Translations under genes and position numbers: made by a program
The notes under the pieces: model-generated
Database searches by the model: none
What the model was told of the DNA's origin: nothing
What the model saw: only the letters and a program-made list of their open reading frames with translations
Assembly (NCBI GenBank): GCA_023459355.1
Contig: JAEWUM010000018.1
Coordinates: 1 to 64,000, forward strand
Reading direction: 5' to 3'
DNA length: 64,000 bases
From: Bacteroidota bacterium
GTDB taxonomy: Bacteria > Bacteroidota > Bacteroidia > Bacteroidales > Paludibacteraceae
In this document: positions 24,406-33,382 of the stretch, piece after piece
How the letters are laid out: each line of letters begins with the position of its first letter
Numbering within the stretch: position 1 is the stretch's first letter

Positions 24406-26997
24406 TTAGAACTTATATGCAACATTTAAGAATAAATTAAATCCCTGCATGTAATAAAATTTTGGAGGAAACTTATTCAAATTCTGTAGATCTATAACTT
24501 CTCCTCCATCAGAAGAGACTAGAGGAAGACGTCCTTGTTCGTAACCACCTGTTCTCACTCCCCTATTATTCAACACATTCACGGCACTAAGATTAAAATT
24601 TAACTGACGGCCACCATCCAGATACAATAATTTACTAATGGAAATATCCATGGTTATGGCATCATCCAATTGGGTTTGCGCAATCCAGTTGTTTACAGTT
24701 GCTTCTCTTAGCGCAACTGAATAACCGGCATCTGTAGCAGCTTGTCTCACACTTGTAATAACAGAAGGAGTCCGTTGGATATAAGAAGGATCAAGGTAGT
24801 TGTTAGCAACACCGTTCAGGTTGATTTCAAACCACCAGAAATCCCAGAAATATTGTACACCAAAAGTACCTGCAATTTCAGGAGAACCTCCCACATGATA
24901 TCCATTTATTGCTACCCCTTCATTGATATCTTCTCCGGAGCCATTTTCATAACGAACAGTCCCCATCGGATTTTTGGTATAGGTAAACTGTGACCAGGTA
25001 CCAGCAAGTGAAAGTGTAACATTTTTAACAACATTGTATTTTACTGCAGCTTCAGCACCAAAATTTCGTTTACTTACATCAGAAATACTGTGGTGTACAA
25101 ACGTCCTGTATGAATCGTTGTAGTAGGAAATTTTCTGAATACCCTTTTGATAATCTGTAAAGAATCCCGAAATACGACCATTGATTTTAGGATAAGTAAA
25201 TACATAATTGATATCTGCTGAACTGATAATTTCCGATTCGAGTCCCGGTGCTGCTTCGTCAGAAATTCGTGGCGTAGTATAGGCATCATAAGGCAGTGGT
25301 GCCTGTGTTTTGAACATACCATTCACGGAGAAAAGATTACGTCCATCCATCTTGTAAACAATGCCGGCTTTTACAGCTGGATCGATGAAAGTATGTACCT
25401 GTCCTTTGCCATAAGAACTCTGGGGATAACGGCCATTTTTCATTTGTCCGTCTCTGAAATAAGAAGTGGCAGAAAGTTTGGCTGCATAGAAAAACTCCCA
25501 GTACTGGTAATTGTGATGCATTTGTGCCCAGAGATTACCATTGGTAACGTTCATGTGATAGTTATATCCAAATATATCACCTTCCCTTACTCTTCTGTTG
25601 GGATTCAACAAATTATTTTGTTTAACATCCTGATTCCCCGGAAAATCACGTTCACCATATTTATCAATATCAATCAAATAATTGGCACCCAACAAGTCGG
25701 CTACTACATCGAATGTTTTACCCAACGTATAACGGGCATCTAAACCAGCAACAAAAGTAACCTCCTCACTCAATTTCTTTTCAAGCGTTGTATTGAAACT
25801 GGTCTCAATGGCATCATTACGTCGCTCTTCAACGATGTATAATGCAGATTGGTTTTCTCCGTATAAATTATTATTGCGGTTTGCTTCGTAAATTTCATTC
25901 CAGTCAAGCTGACTTCTACCTCGTTCTGTTCCTTCACCTGAACCTGTCCAAAACTTCGCATCAGCAATATATTTTGGATCATGGGTGTCATATGTAGATG
26001 CAGTATATGAAGGCAAATAACGATAATAATCAGGACGAGGATCTGTTGCATTATTAAACCAGTTTAACGCAGTCGAACCATAGCGGTTGTAGTTAAATGC
26101 CAATCCTGAAGTCAGTTTATTCAGGCGGTCAATTTTCCAGATATGCGATAAAATTACGGTCGGATCGTAGCTGGTAACCACACGTTGGTTGCGTTTGCTG
26201 CCATCAGGCATATATCCCCAGTAAGAGTTGTACAAATTATTCCCGGTTAACGTGTAGGCTTCCTGCACAGAAGCCGATTGTTGTGCCCTTTGTACCGGAG
26301 AACCGAAAGTTGTCAGAGACAAGCTTTGTTTGCCATTGTCCCATTGTTTTTCTGCTCCAAAGAAATAGGCTAAGTTATGATAAAAAGTACCTTCCACACT
26401 TCCCTCGTAGGCATAACGACCACCTAACAAAGCTGAGAAAGCCCAACCATTGCGGTTAAGACCTGTGTGATGCGACAACATCATACGTTGCTGATAGTTT
26501 CGATTGGTATAAGTGAGTGTTGCTTTTGTCCCCCGGGCAAAACTACCGGCCCGCAAGTCATAATTTTGTGCTCCGGCCAAGTCACCAAAGGAAAACAGAC
26601 TTGCCTGCAAATAATCCTGTGTCGTGGCATTGCGGGTAGCATCATTCATTCCACCAATCATCGAATAATTGAAATTACCCCGAATCATGGAGTTGAACTG
26701 AATCCCGTTCAAATAAGTTTGCTCGAACTTGTTTTTATAGCCACGCGGATTAAACCGGAAAGCAGACAGTTGAAAGCCGACTTCAGAAAGAAACGGGTCG
26801 TTCGAAAAAGTAGCCAGCGTACTGAAATTCTGCCCGGCTAAATCCGCATTCTCATCCTGGGTCGATTCATCAATGGCACTTAATTCAAAGCTATTCTCTT
26901 TTTGAAAATCCCTGCGGATATTATCCACATTCTCCTGTGCAAACCCTGTATTCAAAACAGCGCTTATCACAACAACCGAGAGTAAACGATAATTCAT
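24406..26997 (-). CDS. TonB-dependent receptor of the nuclease locus
   Basis: The 863-residue outer-membrane protein has a signal peptide (cut near NTGFAQ, residue 20), a plug domain in the first about 160 residues (GFQLSAFRFNPRGYKNKFEQ) and a barrel ending in a terminal Phe (NVAYKF). No carboxypeptidase-like N-terminal domain is present. The neighbours are a surface nuclease upstream and OB-fold lipoproteins downstream on the same strand, so oligonucleotides or nucleic-acid breakdown products are the likely cargo; this is inference. It does not look like a SusC of a glycan locus because no SusD homologue is adjacent. Confidence 0.85.
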   Translation of the reverse strand: MNYRLLSVVVISAVLNTGFAQENVDNIRRDFQKENSFELSAIDESTQDENADLAGQNFSTLATFSNDPFLSEVGFQLSAFRFNPRGYKNKFEQTYLNGIQFNSMIRGNFNYSMIGGMNDATRNATTQDYLQASLFSFGDLAGAQNYDLRAGSFARGTKATLTYTNRNYQQRMMLSHHTGLNRNGWAFSALLGGRYAYEGSVEGTFYHNLAYFFGAEKQWDNGKQSLSLTTFGSPVQRAQQSASVQEAYTLTGNNLYNSYWGYMPDGSKRNQRVVTSYDPTVILSHIWKIDRLNKLTSGLAFNYNRYGSTALNWFNNATDPRPDYYRYLPSYTASTYDTHDPKYIADAKFWTGSGEGTERGRSQLDWNEIYEANRNNNLYGENQSALYIVEERRNDAIETSFNTTLEKKLSEEVTFVAGLDARYTLGKTFDVVADLLGANYLIDIDKYGERDFPGNQDVKQNNLLNPNRRVREGDIFGYNYHMNVTNGNLWAQMHHNYQYWEFFYAAKLSATSYFRDGQMKNGRYPQSSYGKGQVHTFIDPAVKAGIVYKMDGRNLFSVNGMFKTQAPLPYDAYTTPRISDEAAPGLESEIISSADINYVFTYPKINGRISGFFTDYQKGIQKISYYNDSYRTFVHHSISDVSKRNFGAEAAVKYNVVKNVTLSLAGTWSQFTYTKNPMGTVRYENGSGEDINEGVAINGYHVGGSPEIAGTFGVQYFWDFWWFEINLNGVANNYLDPSYIQRTPSVITSVRQAATDAGYSVALREATVNNWIAQTQLDDAITMDISISKLLYLDGGRQLNFNLSAVNVLNNRGVRTGGYEQGRLPLVSSDGGEVIDLQNLNKFPPKFYYMQGFNLFLNVAYKF

Positions 26998-27045
26998 GTT
27001 ATATATGTTCTAAATTTAATTTTTTGTCTTCAGTCTACAGTCATT

Positions 27046-27112
27046 GTTTTCCGTTTTCCGCTTTCCGCTTTCCGCTATTCACCGTCATTGCGAGCGAAGC
27101 GAAGCAACCTCC
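27046..27112. repeat. Heptad tract plus REP-like word
   Basis: 27046-27080 is a run of TTTCCGC/TTTTCCG heptads. It is followed at 27081-27112 by a GTCATTGCGAGCGAAGCGAA-type word, a common dispersed intergenic element. Together they fill the gap between the nuclease gene and the TonB receptor gene. Confidence 0.7.
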
Positions 27113-27130
27113 TGATTCACTATCCACTAA

Positions 27131-28309
27131 CTAAAGCCCCCACTGCCCCGGATTATTCTGCTGTTTAACCTGGTCTGAAACCTTGGGGAAAAATTCAAAT
27201 CCCGTCAACGCTTCAATCTCAGCCACCGTTTTACAAATAGATCGTGGTGGTTCAATATCTCCGTAGGATCTGTGTTCCACCCAGAAACCAATACTTTTCA
27301 ACTCATCATCACTACAATTAACAACCGCCTTACCCGTAGAACCTGTCTTTGTCCGAAGCAACACCTTGAAATAATGTGTTGGCAAGGGAATACTATTACC
27401 TGCACCATCATAAGTTGATTTAGTCGAACTTTTATCAAAGTATGCTCCTGTAACTACAAACAACGTATCATTACAATTGTTTTCGCGCACTTTTATTTCT
27501 AAGTTTGCCCACATATCCCGGTTCAACCTGTCAAGCTGTGGAGTCATGTTCGACATATAAAATGTCTGTACATTCATTTCTCTGTTTGCCAGCCGATCCG
27601 CCGATGGTAACTGATGACCTCTGTCATATCTGTCTCCGTAAGACCTCGAAACACAATCAGCCTGAAAATAACTATCTATGTTAGGATCAAAACCCCATTC
27701 ATCCGTCCTGTCTACGTTTTTTTTCAGATAGGAATCATGTATCGGATATGCAACCCACAATGCTGCTTTCTTTGATTTATCAAAACAAAGCGAATAATTT
27801 CTTATTGTCCTGTTGTTGAGTGTTGTATAATGAGTTACATACTGAAAATCATCATGTTCTTTATAAGTAGGCGTTTCGGTAAAACTTGAAAAAGAAGGTG
27901 TCTGAACAAAAGAAGCCTGAGTCAGCGTCAAGACCCTGGAATCTTTGCCGTCAAATGTCAATACTATTGTTGCAATACGATCTTCTGAACTTGTATTATT
28001 CCGGCAATAAACTGTCAGCAAGTTATCCCCGTCGGTAATGAAACCAGAAACCTGAGATAAATTTTGATTCGATTTGCTGAATGAGCACCACGATGCACCT
28101 TCTTCTATCTTTGCCGTCCATCCGGAACCTTGCTTCCCACTGATGGTAATTGCAGCTGAACCTCCTGTTGACCCTACAACAGAAGTTTTTTCCCAATAAG
28201 CGCTGTTGAGTACATAAATATCATCACCACACGCGTTCAAACAAGCAACCAAAATAAAAAACAGCATCAATCTGATTTTGCTGTATTGTGTTTTATAGTT
28301 CAATATCAT
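27131..28309 (-). CDS. BACON-domain DNA/RNA non-specific endonuclease
   Basis: The 392-residue lipoprotein has a signal ending in LNAC (Cys27); the internal Met15 is an alternative start. A BACON domain spans about residues 38-133 (STGGSAAITISG, SGWTAKIEEGASWCSF, ATIVLTF), and a NucA-type beta-beta-alpha-metal nuclease domain about 155-392. The catalytic motif DRGHQLP (His232) and metal/substrate residues in MSNMTPQLDRLNRDMWANLE are intact. It should degrade DNA and RNA at the cell surface. It is the first gene of the five-gene minus-strand cluster. Confidence 0.92.
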   Translation of the reverse strand: MILNYKTQYSKIRLMLFFILVACLNACGDDIYVLNSAYWEKTSVVGSTGGSAAITISGKQGSGWTAKIEEGASWCSFSKSNQNLSQVSGFITDGDNLLTVYCRNNTSSEDRIATIVLTFDGKDSRVLTLTQASFVQTPSFSSFTETPTYKEHDDFQYVTHYTTLNNRTIRNYSLCFDKSKKAALWVAYPIHDSYLKKNVDRTDEWGFDPNIDSYFQADCVSRSYGDRYDRGHQLPSADRLANREMNVQTFYMSNMTPQLDRLNRDMWANLEIKVRENNCNDTLFVVTGAYFDKSSTKSTYDGAGNSIPLPTHYFKVLLRTKTGSTGKAVVNCSDDELKSIGFWVEHRSYGDIEPPRSICKTVAEIEALTGFEFFPKVSDQVKQQNNPGQWGL

Positions 28310-28564
28310 TTAACAGTCTATCTCATCAGCCCTCCATTGGTCTGATTAATTATTGAAACACAAACAGAAAAATCCAATCACACATCATCTACCTGATAAT
28401 CAACACTAAAATTTCTTTATTATCATATAGAGAATTAAAAAGAAAAAGGTCTGCAAGATACGATATTTTTCAATTTAAACAAGCGAACTGTATAATTTGT
28501 TTATGAATATTAGATTTTGATTTTTTGCGTGGTTTAATATGACTATATTTTATTAAAACACCTG
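28310..28564. other. Divergent intergenic region, no gene seen
   Basis: This AT-rich spacer lies between the nuclease gene (minus) and the DUF4290 gene (plus). I see no RNA gene, long palindrome or good minus-strand promoter in it; the DUF4290 promoter lies at its right end. Confidence 0.5.
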
Positions 28565-28595
28565 CTTGTACTCATCAATAAAATAATTAACTTTG
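28565..28595 (+). promoter_or_regulatory. DUF4290-murA promoter
   Basis: CTTG (28565-28568), 19-bp spacer, TAACTTTG (28588-28595), 24 bp before the DUF4290 start. Confidence 0.6.
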
Positions 28596-28618
28596 CGGTA
28601 AACAAATAAACGATTCTA

Positions 28619-29218
28619 ATGGACTATCCGACATTACAGGGAAAACTGATTATGCCTGAATATGGGCGAAATATACAGCAGATGGTTAAACACGCTATGA
28701 CGATTGAAGATCGCGAAGAGCGTACTCGTTGCGTGAAAACCATCATCAACACCATGGGTAATTTATTCCCCTATCTGAGGGATGTGAATGATTTCAAACA
28801 CAAATTATGGGATCATGTGGCGATTATGTCAGATTTTCAGCTAGATATAGATTATCCGTATGAAATTTTGAAAGCGGAGAATTTATACACCAAACCGGAG
28901 AAAGTTCCTTATAAAAGTCACAGAATGCGCTATCAGCATTATGGCATCACCCTGGAAAAAATGATTGAACGGGTAGCCGACTACGAAGAAGGAGAAGAAA
29001 GAACCGAGTTAATTCGTTTGATTGCCAACCAGATGAAGAAGTGCTTCCTGGCCTGGAACAAAGAAGTAGTTGATAACCGTAAGATATTTGAAGACTTACG
29101 TGAATTATCACACGGAAAACTGGATTTTACCGATGACACATTCAAACTGGTTGAATCGAAAGACGTTCTTCACAACAAGAAAAACAAACAGCAGCAGCAA
29201 CAACAAAGAAAAAAATAA
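28619..29218 (+). CDS. DUF4290 protein
   Basis: The 199-residue soluble, mostly helical protein matches the Bacteroidetes DUF4290 family (LIMPEYGRNIQQMVKHAMTI; later YGITLEKMIERVADYEEGEE). It ends in a Lys/Gln-rich tail with a run of glutamines. Its stop overlaps the murA start (TAATG), so the two are translationally coupled. This pairing with murA suggests a link to cell-wall synthesis, but the function is unknown. Confidence 0.85.
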   Translation: MDYPTLQGKLIMPEYGRNIQQMVKHAMTIEDREERTRCVKTIINTMGNLFPYLRDVNDFKHKLWDHVAIMSDFQLDIDYPYEILKAENLYTKPEKVPYKSHRMRYQHYGITLEKMIERVADYEEGEERTELIRLIANQMKKCFLAWNKEVVDNRKIFEDLRELSHGKLDFTDDTFKLVESKDVLHNKKNKQQQQQQRKK

Positions 29219-30528
29219 TGGCCTCATTTAAGATCAAAGGTAAACAAAAGCTCTCCGGAGAAATTACCCCGCAGGGAGCCAAAAACGAAGCTTTACAGGT
29301 GATTTGTGCTGTTTTGCTGACTGACAAGGAAGTCATCATCAACAACATCCCGGATATCTTAGATGTCAATAACCTGATTTGCTTATTGAAAAAAATGGGT
29401 GCTGAAGTCAGACAACTTAGTCGGCATAGTTATGCTTTCAAGGCGCAAAAGGTAAATTTTGACTATTTGCAGACTCCTGAGTTTTACTCCAAGAGCGCTT
29501 CTTTAAGAGGGTCTGTCATGATTGTGGGACCGCTTGTCGGGCGTTATAAGCAGGCTGTCATCCCTAAACCGGGCGGTGATAAAATCGGAAGACGCCGACT
29601 CGACACTCACTTCATCGGTATTCAAAAGCTGGGTGCTGATTTCCGCTACGATCCGGATAAGAAATTATATGAAATCAAAGCTGAAAAGCTATCCGGCAGT
29701 TACATGCTGCTTGATGAAGCATCGGTAACCGGAACTGCCAACATCATTATGGCCGCCGTACTGGCAGAAGGCACAACCACTATTTACAATGCAGCCTGCG
29801 AACCATATGTGCAACAGCTTTGCAAAATGCTCAACCGGATGGGGGCCAACATTTCAGGCATCGGATCCAACTTTTTGACCATCGAAGGTGTTACAAAACT
29901 AAATGGTTGTGAACACAACATTCTGCCTGACATGATTGAAATTGGCAGTTTTATCGGTTTAGCTGCCATGACTGGCTCGGCCATTACCATAAAAAATGTG
30001 GCTTATGATGAGTTGGGAATTATTCCCGATAGTTTCAGAAAGCTGGGCATTGAGATTGAACGCAGGGGAGATGATATTTTTGTACCTGCCCATTGTTGTT
30101 ATACCATCGAATCTTTTATCGACGGTTCGATTATGACGCTGGCGGATGCGCCCTGGCCCGGGTTAACGCCTGACCTGTTGAGCGTATTTCTGGTAGTAGC
30201 TGCTAAGGCAAAAGGGAGCGTACTGATTCACCAGAAAATGTTTGAGAGCAGACTTTTCTTCGTGGATAAACTGATTGATATGGGCGCGCAGATTATCCTT
30301 TGCGATCCGCACCGTGCTACCGTAATCGGACAGGGGGAAAACCTGCACCTGCGGGCTGCCCGGATGACTTCTCCGGATATCCGTGCCGGAATTGCGTTGC
30401 TGATCGCCGCTTTATCGGCCGAAGGTACCAGTATCATCGACAACATCGACCAAATCGACCGGGGGTATCAGGATATCGACATCCGGCTGAGGGCGTTGGG
30501 AGCTGATATTGAAAGAATTGAGAGTTAA
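29218..30528 (+). CDS. murA: UDP-GlcNAc 1-carboxyvinyltransferase, Asp active-site variant
   Basis: The 436-residue MurA has an inside-out alpha/beta barrel, with QGAKNEALQ near the N-terminus and PKPGGDKIGRRRLDTH (residues 116-131). The catalytic Cys115 of E. coli MurA corresponds to Asp121 here (codon GAT at 29578-29580). An Asp at this site keeps activity but removes the fosfomycin target, as known for Mycobacterium and Chlamydia. It transfers enolpyruvate from PEP in the first peptidoglycan-specific step. It overlaps DUF4290 by 1 bp and is followed by ferritin. Confidence 0.95.
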   Translation: MASFKIKGKQKLSGEITPQGAKNEALQVICAVLLTDKEVIINNIPDILDVNNLICLLKKMGAEVRQLSRHSYAFKAQKVNFDYLQTPEFYSKSASLRGSVMIVGPLVGRYKQAVIPKPGGDKIGRRRLDTHFIGIQKLGADFRYDPDKKLYEIKAEKLSGSYMLLDEASVTGTANIIMAAVLAEGTTTIYNAACEPYVQQLCKMLNRMGANISGIGSNFLTIEGVTKLNGCEHNILPDMIEIGSFIGLAAMTGSAITIKNVAYDELGIIPDSFRKLGIEIERRGDDIFVPAHCCYTIESFIDGSIMTLADAPWPGLTPDLLSVFLVVAAKAKGSVLIHQKMFESRLFFVDKLIDMGAQIILCDPHRATVIGQGENLHLRAARMTSPDIRAGIALLIAALSAEGTSIIDNIDQIDRGYQDIDIRLRALGADIERIES

Positions 30529-30564
30529 CAGATAATATATTCAACCCTTTAAATTATCGGATTT

Positions 30565-31077
30565 ATGCTGGACAAAAAGATTGTGGATTTGATTAACAGT
30601 CAAATCAATAAAGAGTTTTACTCTTCGTTTTTCTATTTAGACATGGCAAATTATTACACCGATCAGAGTCTGAACGGTTTCGCCAACTGGTTTAACATCC
30701 AAACGCAGGAAGAATATGCGCATGCCATGCTTTTTCTTCAATATTTACAATTGAACGGAGAAAAGGTAGTGTTGGAAGCCATCGAAAAGCCGGCGGTTGT
30801 TTTTAAAAGTCACAAACATCCGCTAACAGCTGCTTACGATCATGAATTGTTGGTAACCAAATCTATCAACGAAATTTACGCGGTAGCTTTTGAGCTGAAA
30901 GATTTTAAAACCATGCAGTTCCTCGACTGGTTCGTGAAAGAACAGGCTGAAGAAGAACAAAACGTGGACGAGCTCTGCAAACGTTTCGACCTATTTGGAG
31001 GCGATGCACGTGGTTTGTATATGCTGGATCAGGAATTGGCAGGTAGAACGTTTACGCCGCCGTCATTAGTGATTTAA
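30565..31077 (+). CDS. ftnA: Ferritin
   Basis: The 170-residue four-helix-bundle protein carries the ferroxidase ligands of bacterial non-haem ferritins: Glu in INKEFYSSFFYLDMANY, the E-E-x-x-H set in TQEEYAHAM, and Glu/Gln residues in VKEQAEEEQNVDEL. It stores iron in the cytoplasm and protects against oxidative damage. It follows murA after 36 bp and ends at a palindromic terminator. Confidence 0.94.
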   Translation: MLDKKIVDLINSQINKEFYSSFFYLDMANYYTDQSLNGFANWFNIQTQEEYAHAMLFLQYLQLNGEKVVLEAIEKPAVVFKSHKHPLTAAYDHELLVTKSINEIYAVAFELKDFKTMQFLDWFVKEQAEEEQNVDELCKRFDLFGGDARGLYMLDQELAGRTFTPPSLVI

Positions 31078-31097
31078 ATGCATCGGATTTTCGTCGT

Positions 31098-31128
31098 AGA
31101 GACGCCCTATTAGGGCGTCTCTTTTTTT
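31098..31128 (+). terminator. Terminator of ferritin (GAGACGCCC palindrome, copy 1)
   Basis: The AGAGACGCCCTA / TAGGGCGTCTCT stem is followed by a T run. It belongs to a dispersed palindromic repeat of which a second, inverted copy lies at 31194-31214. A smaller hairpin, ACACCT/AGGTGT, lies between the two copies. Confidence 0.8.
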
Positions 31129-31193
31129 ATCCAGACACCTTTCATTAGGTGTTTGGCAAAAATAATTGATATTTCACGCATTTGAAAAATTTA

Positions 31194-31217
31194 AGACGCC
31201 CTAATAGGGCGTCTCTA
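31194..31217. repeat. GAGACGCCC palindrome, copy 2, in glmM 3' end
   Basis: AGACGCCCTAATAGGGCGTCT repeats the ferritin terminator palindrome in the opposite orientation. It encodes the last five residues (VETPY) and the stop codon of glmM. Confidence 0.85.
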
Positions 31218-32598
31218 CAATTTGTTTGATTTGCCCTATCACCTCCTGCGCGAATTGCTCTGCTTCTGCAGTTGTTCCGGCTTCGGAATAGATACGAATA
31301 ATCGGTTCTGTATTTGATTTCCGCAAGTGTACCCATCCTGTCGGGAAGTCGATTTTTACCCCATCAATATCATTTACTTCATACTGCTGATATTTCTCCT
31401 TAATTTTTGCGAGAATATTATCTACGTCAATCTGCGGGGTGAGTTCAATTTTATTTTTCGAAATGAAGTAATCGGGATACGTCCTTCTTAATTCTGAGAC
31501 TTTCTTTCCTGATTTAGCCAGCCAACTAAGGAACAAGGCAATACCCACCAGTGCATCCCTTCCGTAATGACTGGCCGGGTAAATAACACCGCCGTTACCT
31601 TCACCGCCAATCACGGCATTCGTCGCTTTCATTTTGGCAACTACGTTGACTTCTCCAACGGCTGCTGCATTGTATTCCATGCCATAACGTTGTGTAACAT
31701 CCCGCAGGGCGCGACTGGAACTGAGGTTTGAAACCGTATTACCCGGAGTATTTTGCAAAACATAATCGGCTATTGCAACCAGGGTATATTCTTCACCAAA
31801 CATAGAACCATCTTCGGCAATGATGGCCAAACGGTCGACATCCGGATCAACGACAAAACCCACATCAGCTTTTCCCGATTTCATCAGATTGGAAATATCC
31901 GTAAGATGCTCCGGTAGCGGTTCCGGATTGTGCGGAAAATGACCGGTCGGGTCACAATATAATTTTTCGACTTGTTTAACACCCAATGCTTCCAATAACA
32001 CTGGCAAGGCAACACCTCCTACTGAATTCACACAATCAATAGCCACCGTGAATCCAGCTTTGCGGATGGCTTCCACATCAACCAAATCCAGCGCCAGCAA
32101 ACTTTCAACATGTTTCTGCGTATACGTATCGTTTTCTGTTAGTTTTCCCAGTTGATCCACTTCAGCAAACACGAAATCATCATCAGCTGCTTTCTTCAAC
32201 ACATCTTCACCCTGGGCAGCATTCAGAAATTCACCTCTTTCATTCAACAACTTCAGGGCGTTCCATTGTTTGGGGTTATGACTTGCCGTCAGGATAATAC
32301 CACCGGCAGCTTGTTCCATTGTAACCGCCAACTCGGTCGTCGGCGTAGTAGCCAGTCCAATGTTCACCACATCAAAACCCATTCCCAGCAGGGTACCGAT
32401 AACTACCTGTCCAACCATCTCGCCGGAAATGCGGGCATCCCGTCCCACTACTATCTTATTAGAATCGATGGTTTTGTTTTCACGAATGTGGCGCGCATAA
32501 GCAGCCGTAAAACGAACAATATCGAGGGGACTCAACCCCTCGCCGACAGTGCCCCCGATGGTGCCCCGAATGCCGGAAATTGATTTTATTAAAGTCAT
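31201..32598 (-). CDS. glmM: Phosphoglucosamine mutase
   Basis: The 465-residue alpha-D-phosphohexomutase has the active-site phosphoserine loop TASHNPKQWNALK (near residue 102), the metal loop DPDVDRLAI and the sugar loop GGEGNGG. The C-terminal phosphate site is RKSNTEPIIRIYSEAG. It converts glucosamine-6-P to glucosamine-1-P for UDP-GlcNAc, which feeds MurA. Phosphomannomutase activity is an alternative. Its last five codons and stop come from a dispersed palindromic repeat, so the native end was probably different. It lies downstream of DUF4827 and thrA on the minus strand. Confidence 0.9.
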   Translation of the reverse strand: MTLIKSISGIRGTIGGTVGEGLSPLDIVRFTAAYARHIRENKTIDSNKIVVGRDARISGEMVGQVVIGTLLGMGFDVVNIGLATTPTTELAVTMEQAAGGIILTASHNPKQWNALKLLNERGEFLNAAQGEDVLKKAADDDFVFAEVDQLGKLTENDTYTQKHVESLLALDLVDVEAIRKAGFTVAIDCVNSVGGVALPVLLEALGVKQVEKLYCDPTGHFPHNPEPLPEHLTDISNLMKSGKADVGFVVDPDVDRLAIIAEDGSMFGEEYTLVAIADYVLQNTPGNTVSNLSSSRALRDVTQRYGMEYNAAAVGEVNVVAKMKATNAVIGGEGNGGVIYPASHYGRDALVGIALFLSWLAKSGKKVSELRRTYPDYFISKNKIELTPQIDVDNILAKIKEKYQQYEVNDIDGVKIDFPTGWVHLRKSNTEPIIRIYSEAGTTAEAEQFAQEVIGQIKQIVETPY

Positions 32599-32633
32599 GT
32601 TTTCGTATTTATAATAAAATTATGTTGATTAAT

Positions 32634-32757
32634 TAGTGGTTAGCAGATAGTGGTTAGTGGTTAGTTAGTTTAAGAGTTTAAAGTATAAAGAGGACTTCGT
32701 TAATCGCTATTCGTTATTAGCTATTCGCTATTCGCTTTCCGTTCTCCGCTTTCCGCT
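32634..32757. repeat. Heptad tracts between DUF4827 and glmM
   Basis: 32634-32670 holds TTAGTGG-type heptads and 32704-32757 holds TTCGCTA, then TTCCGCT-type heptads. Two different heptad words sit in one 160-bp gap. Confidence 0.75.
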
Positions 32758-32760
32758 AAA

Positions 32761-33306
32761 TTAGTACTTACTTATTCTGATATTAATATCATAACCTACA
32801 GGAGTTGCGGGTCTGCTGAATTTCGACATACCGATTTTCGATGGTACAATCAGTTTCGCTTCCGCGTTATTGAATTTCATATAACGAACGGCCTCATGCC
32901 AGGCTGCACAGGCCTGAGATAAATCCAGGTAGTTAAATTGCAATGGATTCGGGTAGTTTACAGAACTCTGACTTGAAATCGTATCTGCTTTCACTCCCAG
33001 TGTATACTCATCAAAGCGCGGAACAATCACATCGCCTGCAATTGCACTGTCACCTTCATTTACAGTATCACCCTGTTTTGTCAACCGAAAATACAAGCCG
33101 GTTTTACTCTTGTAATAAACCTTGTCGGGCCACGGGAAAGTCGGCATTACCGTTACAACCTGAATCTGCTGACGTGAAATAAAGTCAGCAATCAACTCCC
33201 GTTCGGCTTTCAACTCTTCAGCATAAGTAACATTGTCGTCCTTACAGGCAACAAATAAAAGCGCCACTATGAGTGCAAAGAAGATATTCTTAAGAAAGTG
33301 TTTCAT
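32761..33306 (-). CDS. DUF4827 lipoprotein
   Basis: The 181-residue protein starts at the ATG at 33306 (MKHFLKNIFF) and has a lipobox ending LLFVAC. Longer starts run into TGACTGG-type heptads and are rejected. The body (EELKAERELIADFISRQQIQV, and GDSAIAGDVIVPRFDEYTLG) fits the Bacteroidetes DUF4827 family, which I suspect has an FKBP-like fold. The function is unknown. It lies between thrA and glmM on the same strand, both gaps filled with heptad repeats. Confidence 0.8.
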   Translation of the reverse strand: MKHFLKNIFFALIVALLFVACKDDNVTYAEELKAERELIADFISRQQIQVVTVMPTFPWPDKVYYKSKTGLYFRLTKQGDTVNEGDSAIAGDVIVPRFDEYTLGVKADTISSQSSVNYPNPLQFNYLDLSQACAAWHEAVRYMKFNNAEAKLIVPSKIGMSKFSRPATPVGYDINIRISKY

Positions 33307-33313
33307 TTTATGT

Positions 33314-33382
33314 ATGTCTCCGGTCTCCAGTCTCCAGTCACCAGTCATTAACCACTAACCATTAACCACTAACCACTAATTA
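33314..33382. repeat. Heptad tracts between thrA and DUF4827
   Basis: TCTCCAG/TCACCAG heptads (33316-33347) run directly into TTAACCAC/TAACCAC heptads (33348-33380), up to the thrA stop codon. The reverse strand gives TTAGTGG and TGACTGG words, the same as at 32634 and 47757. Confidence 0.8.
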
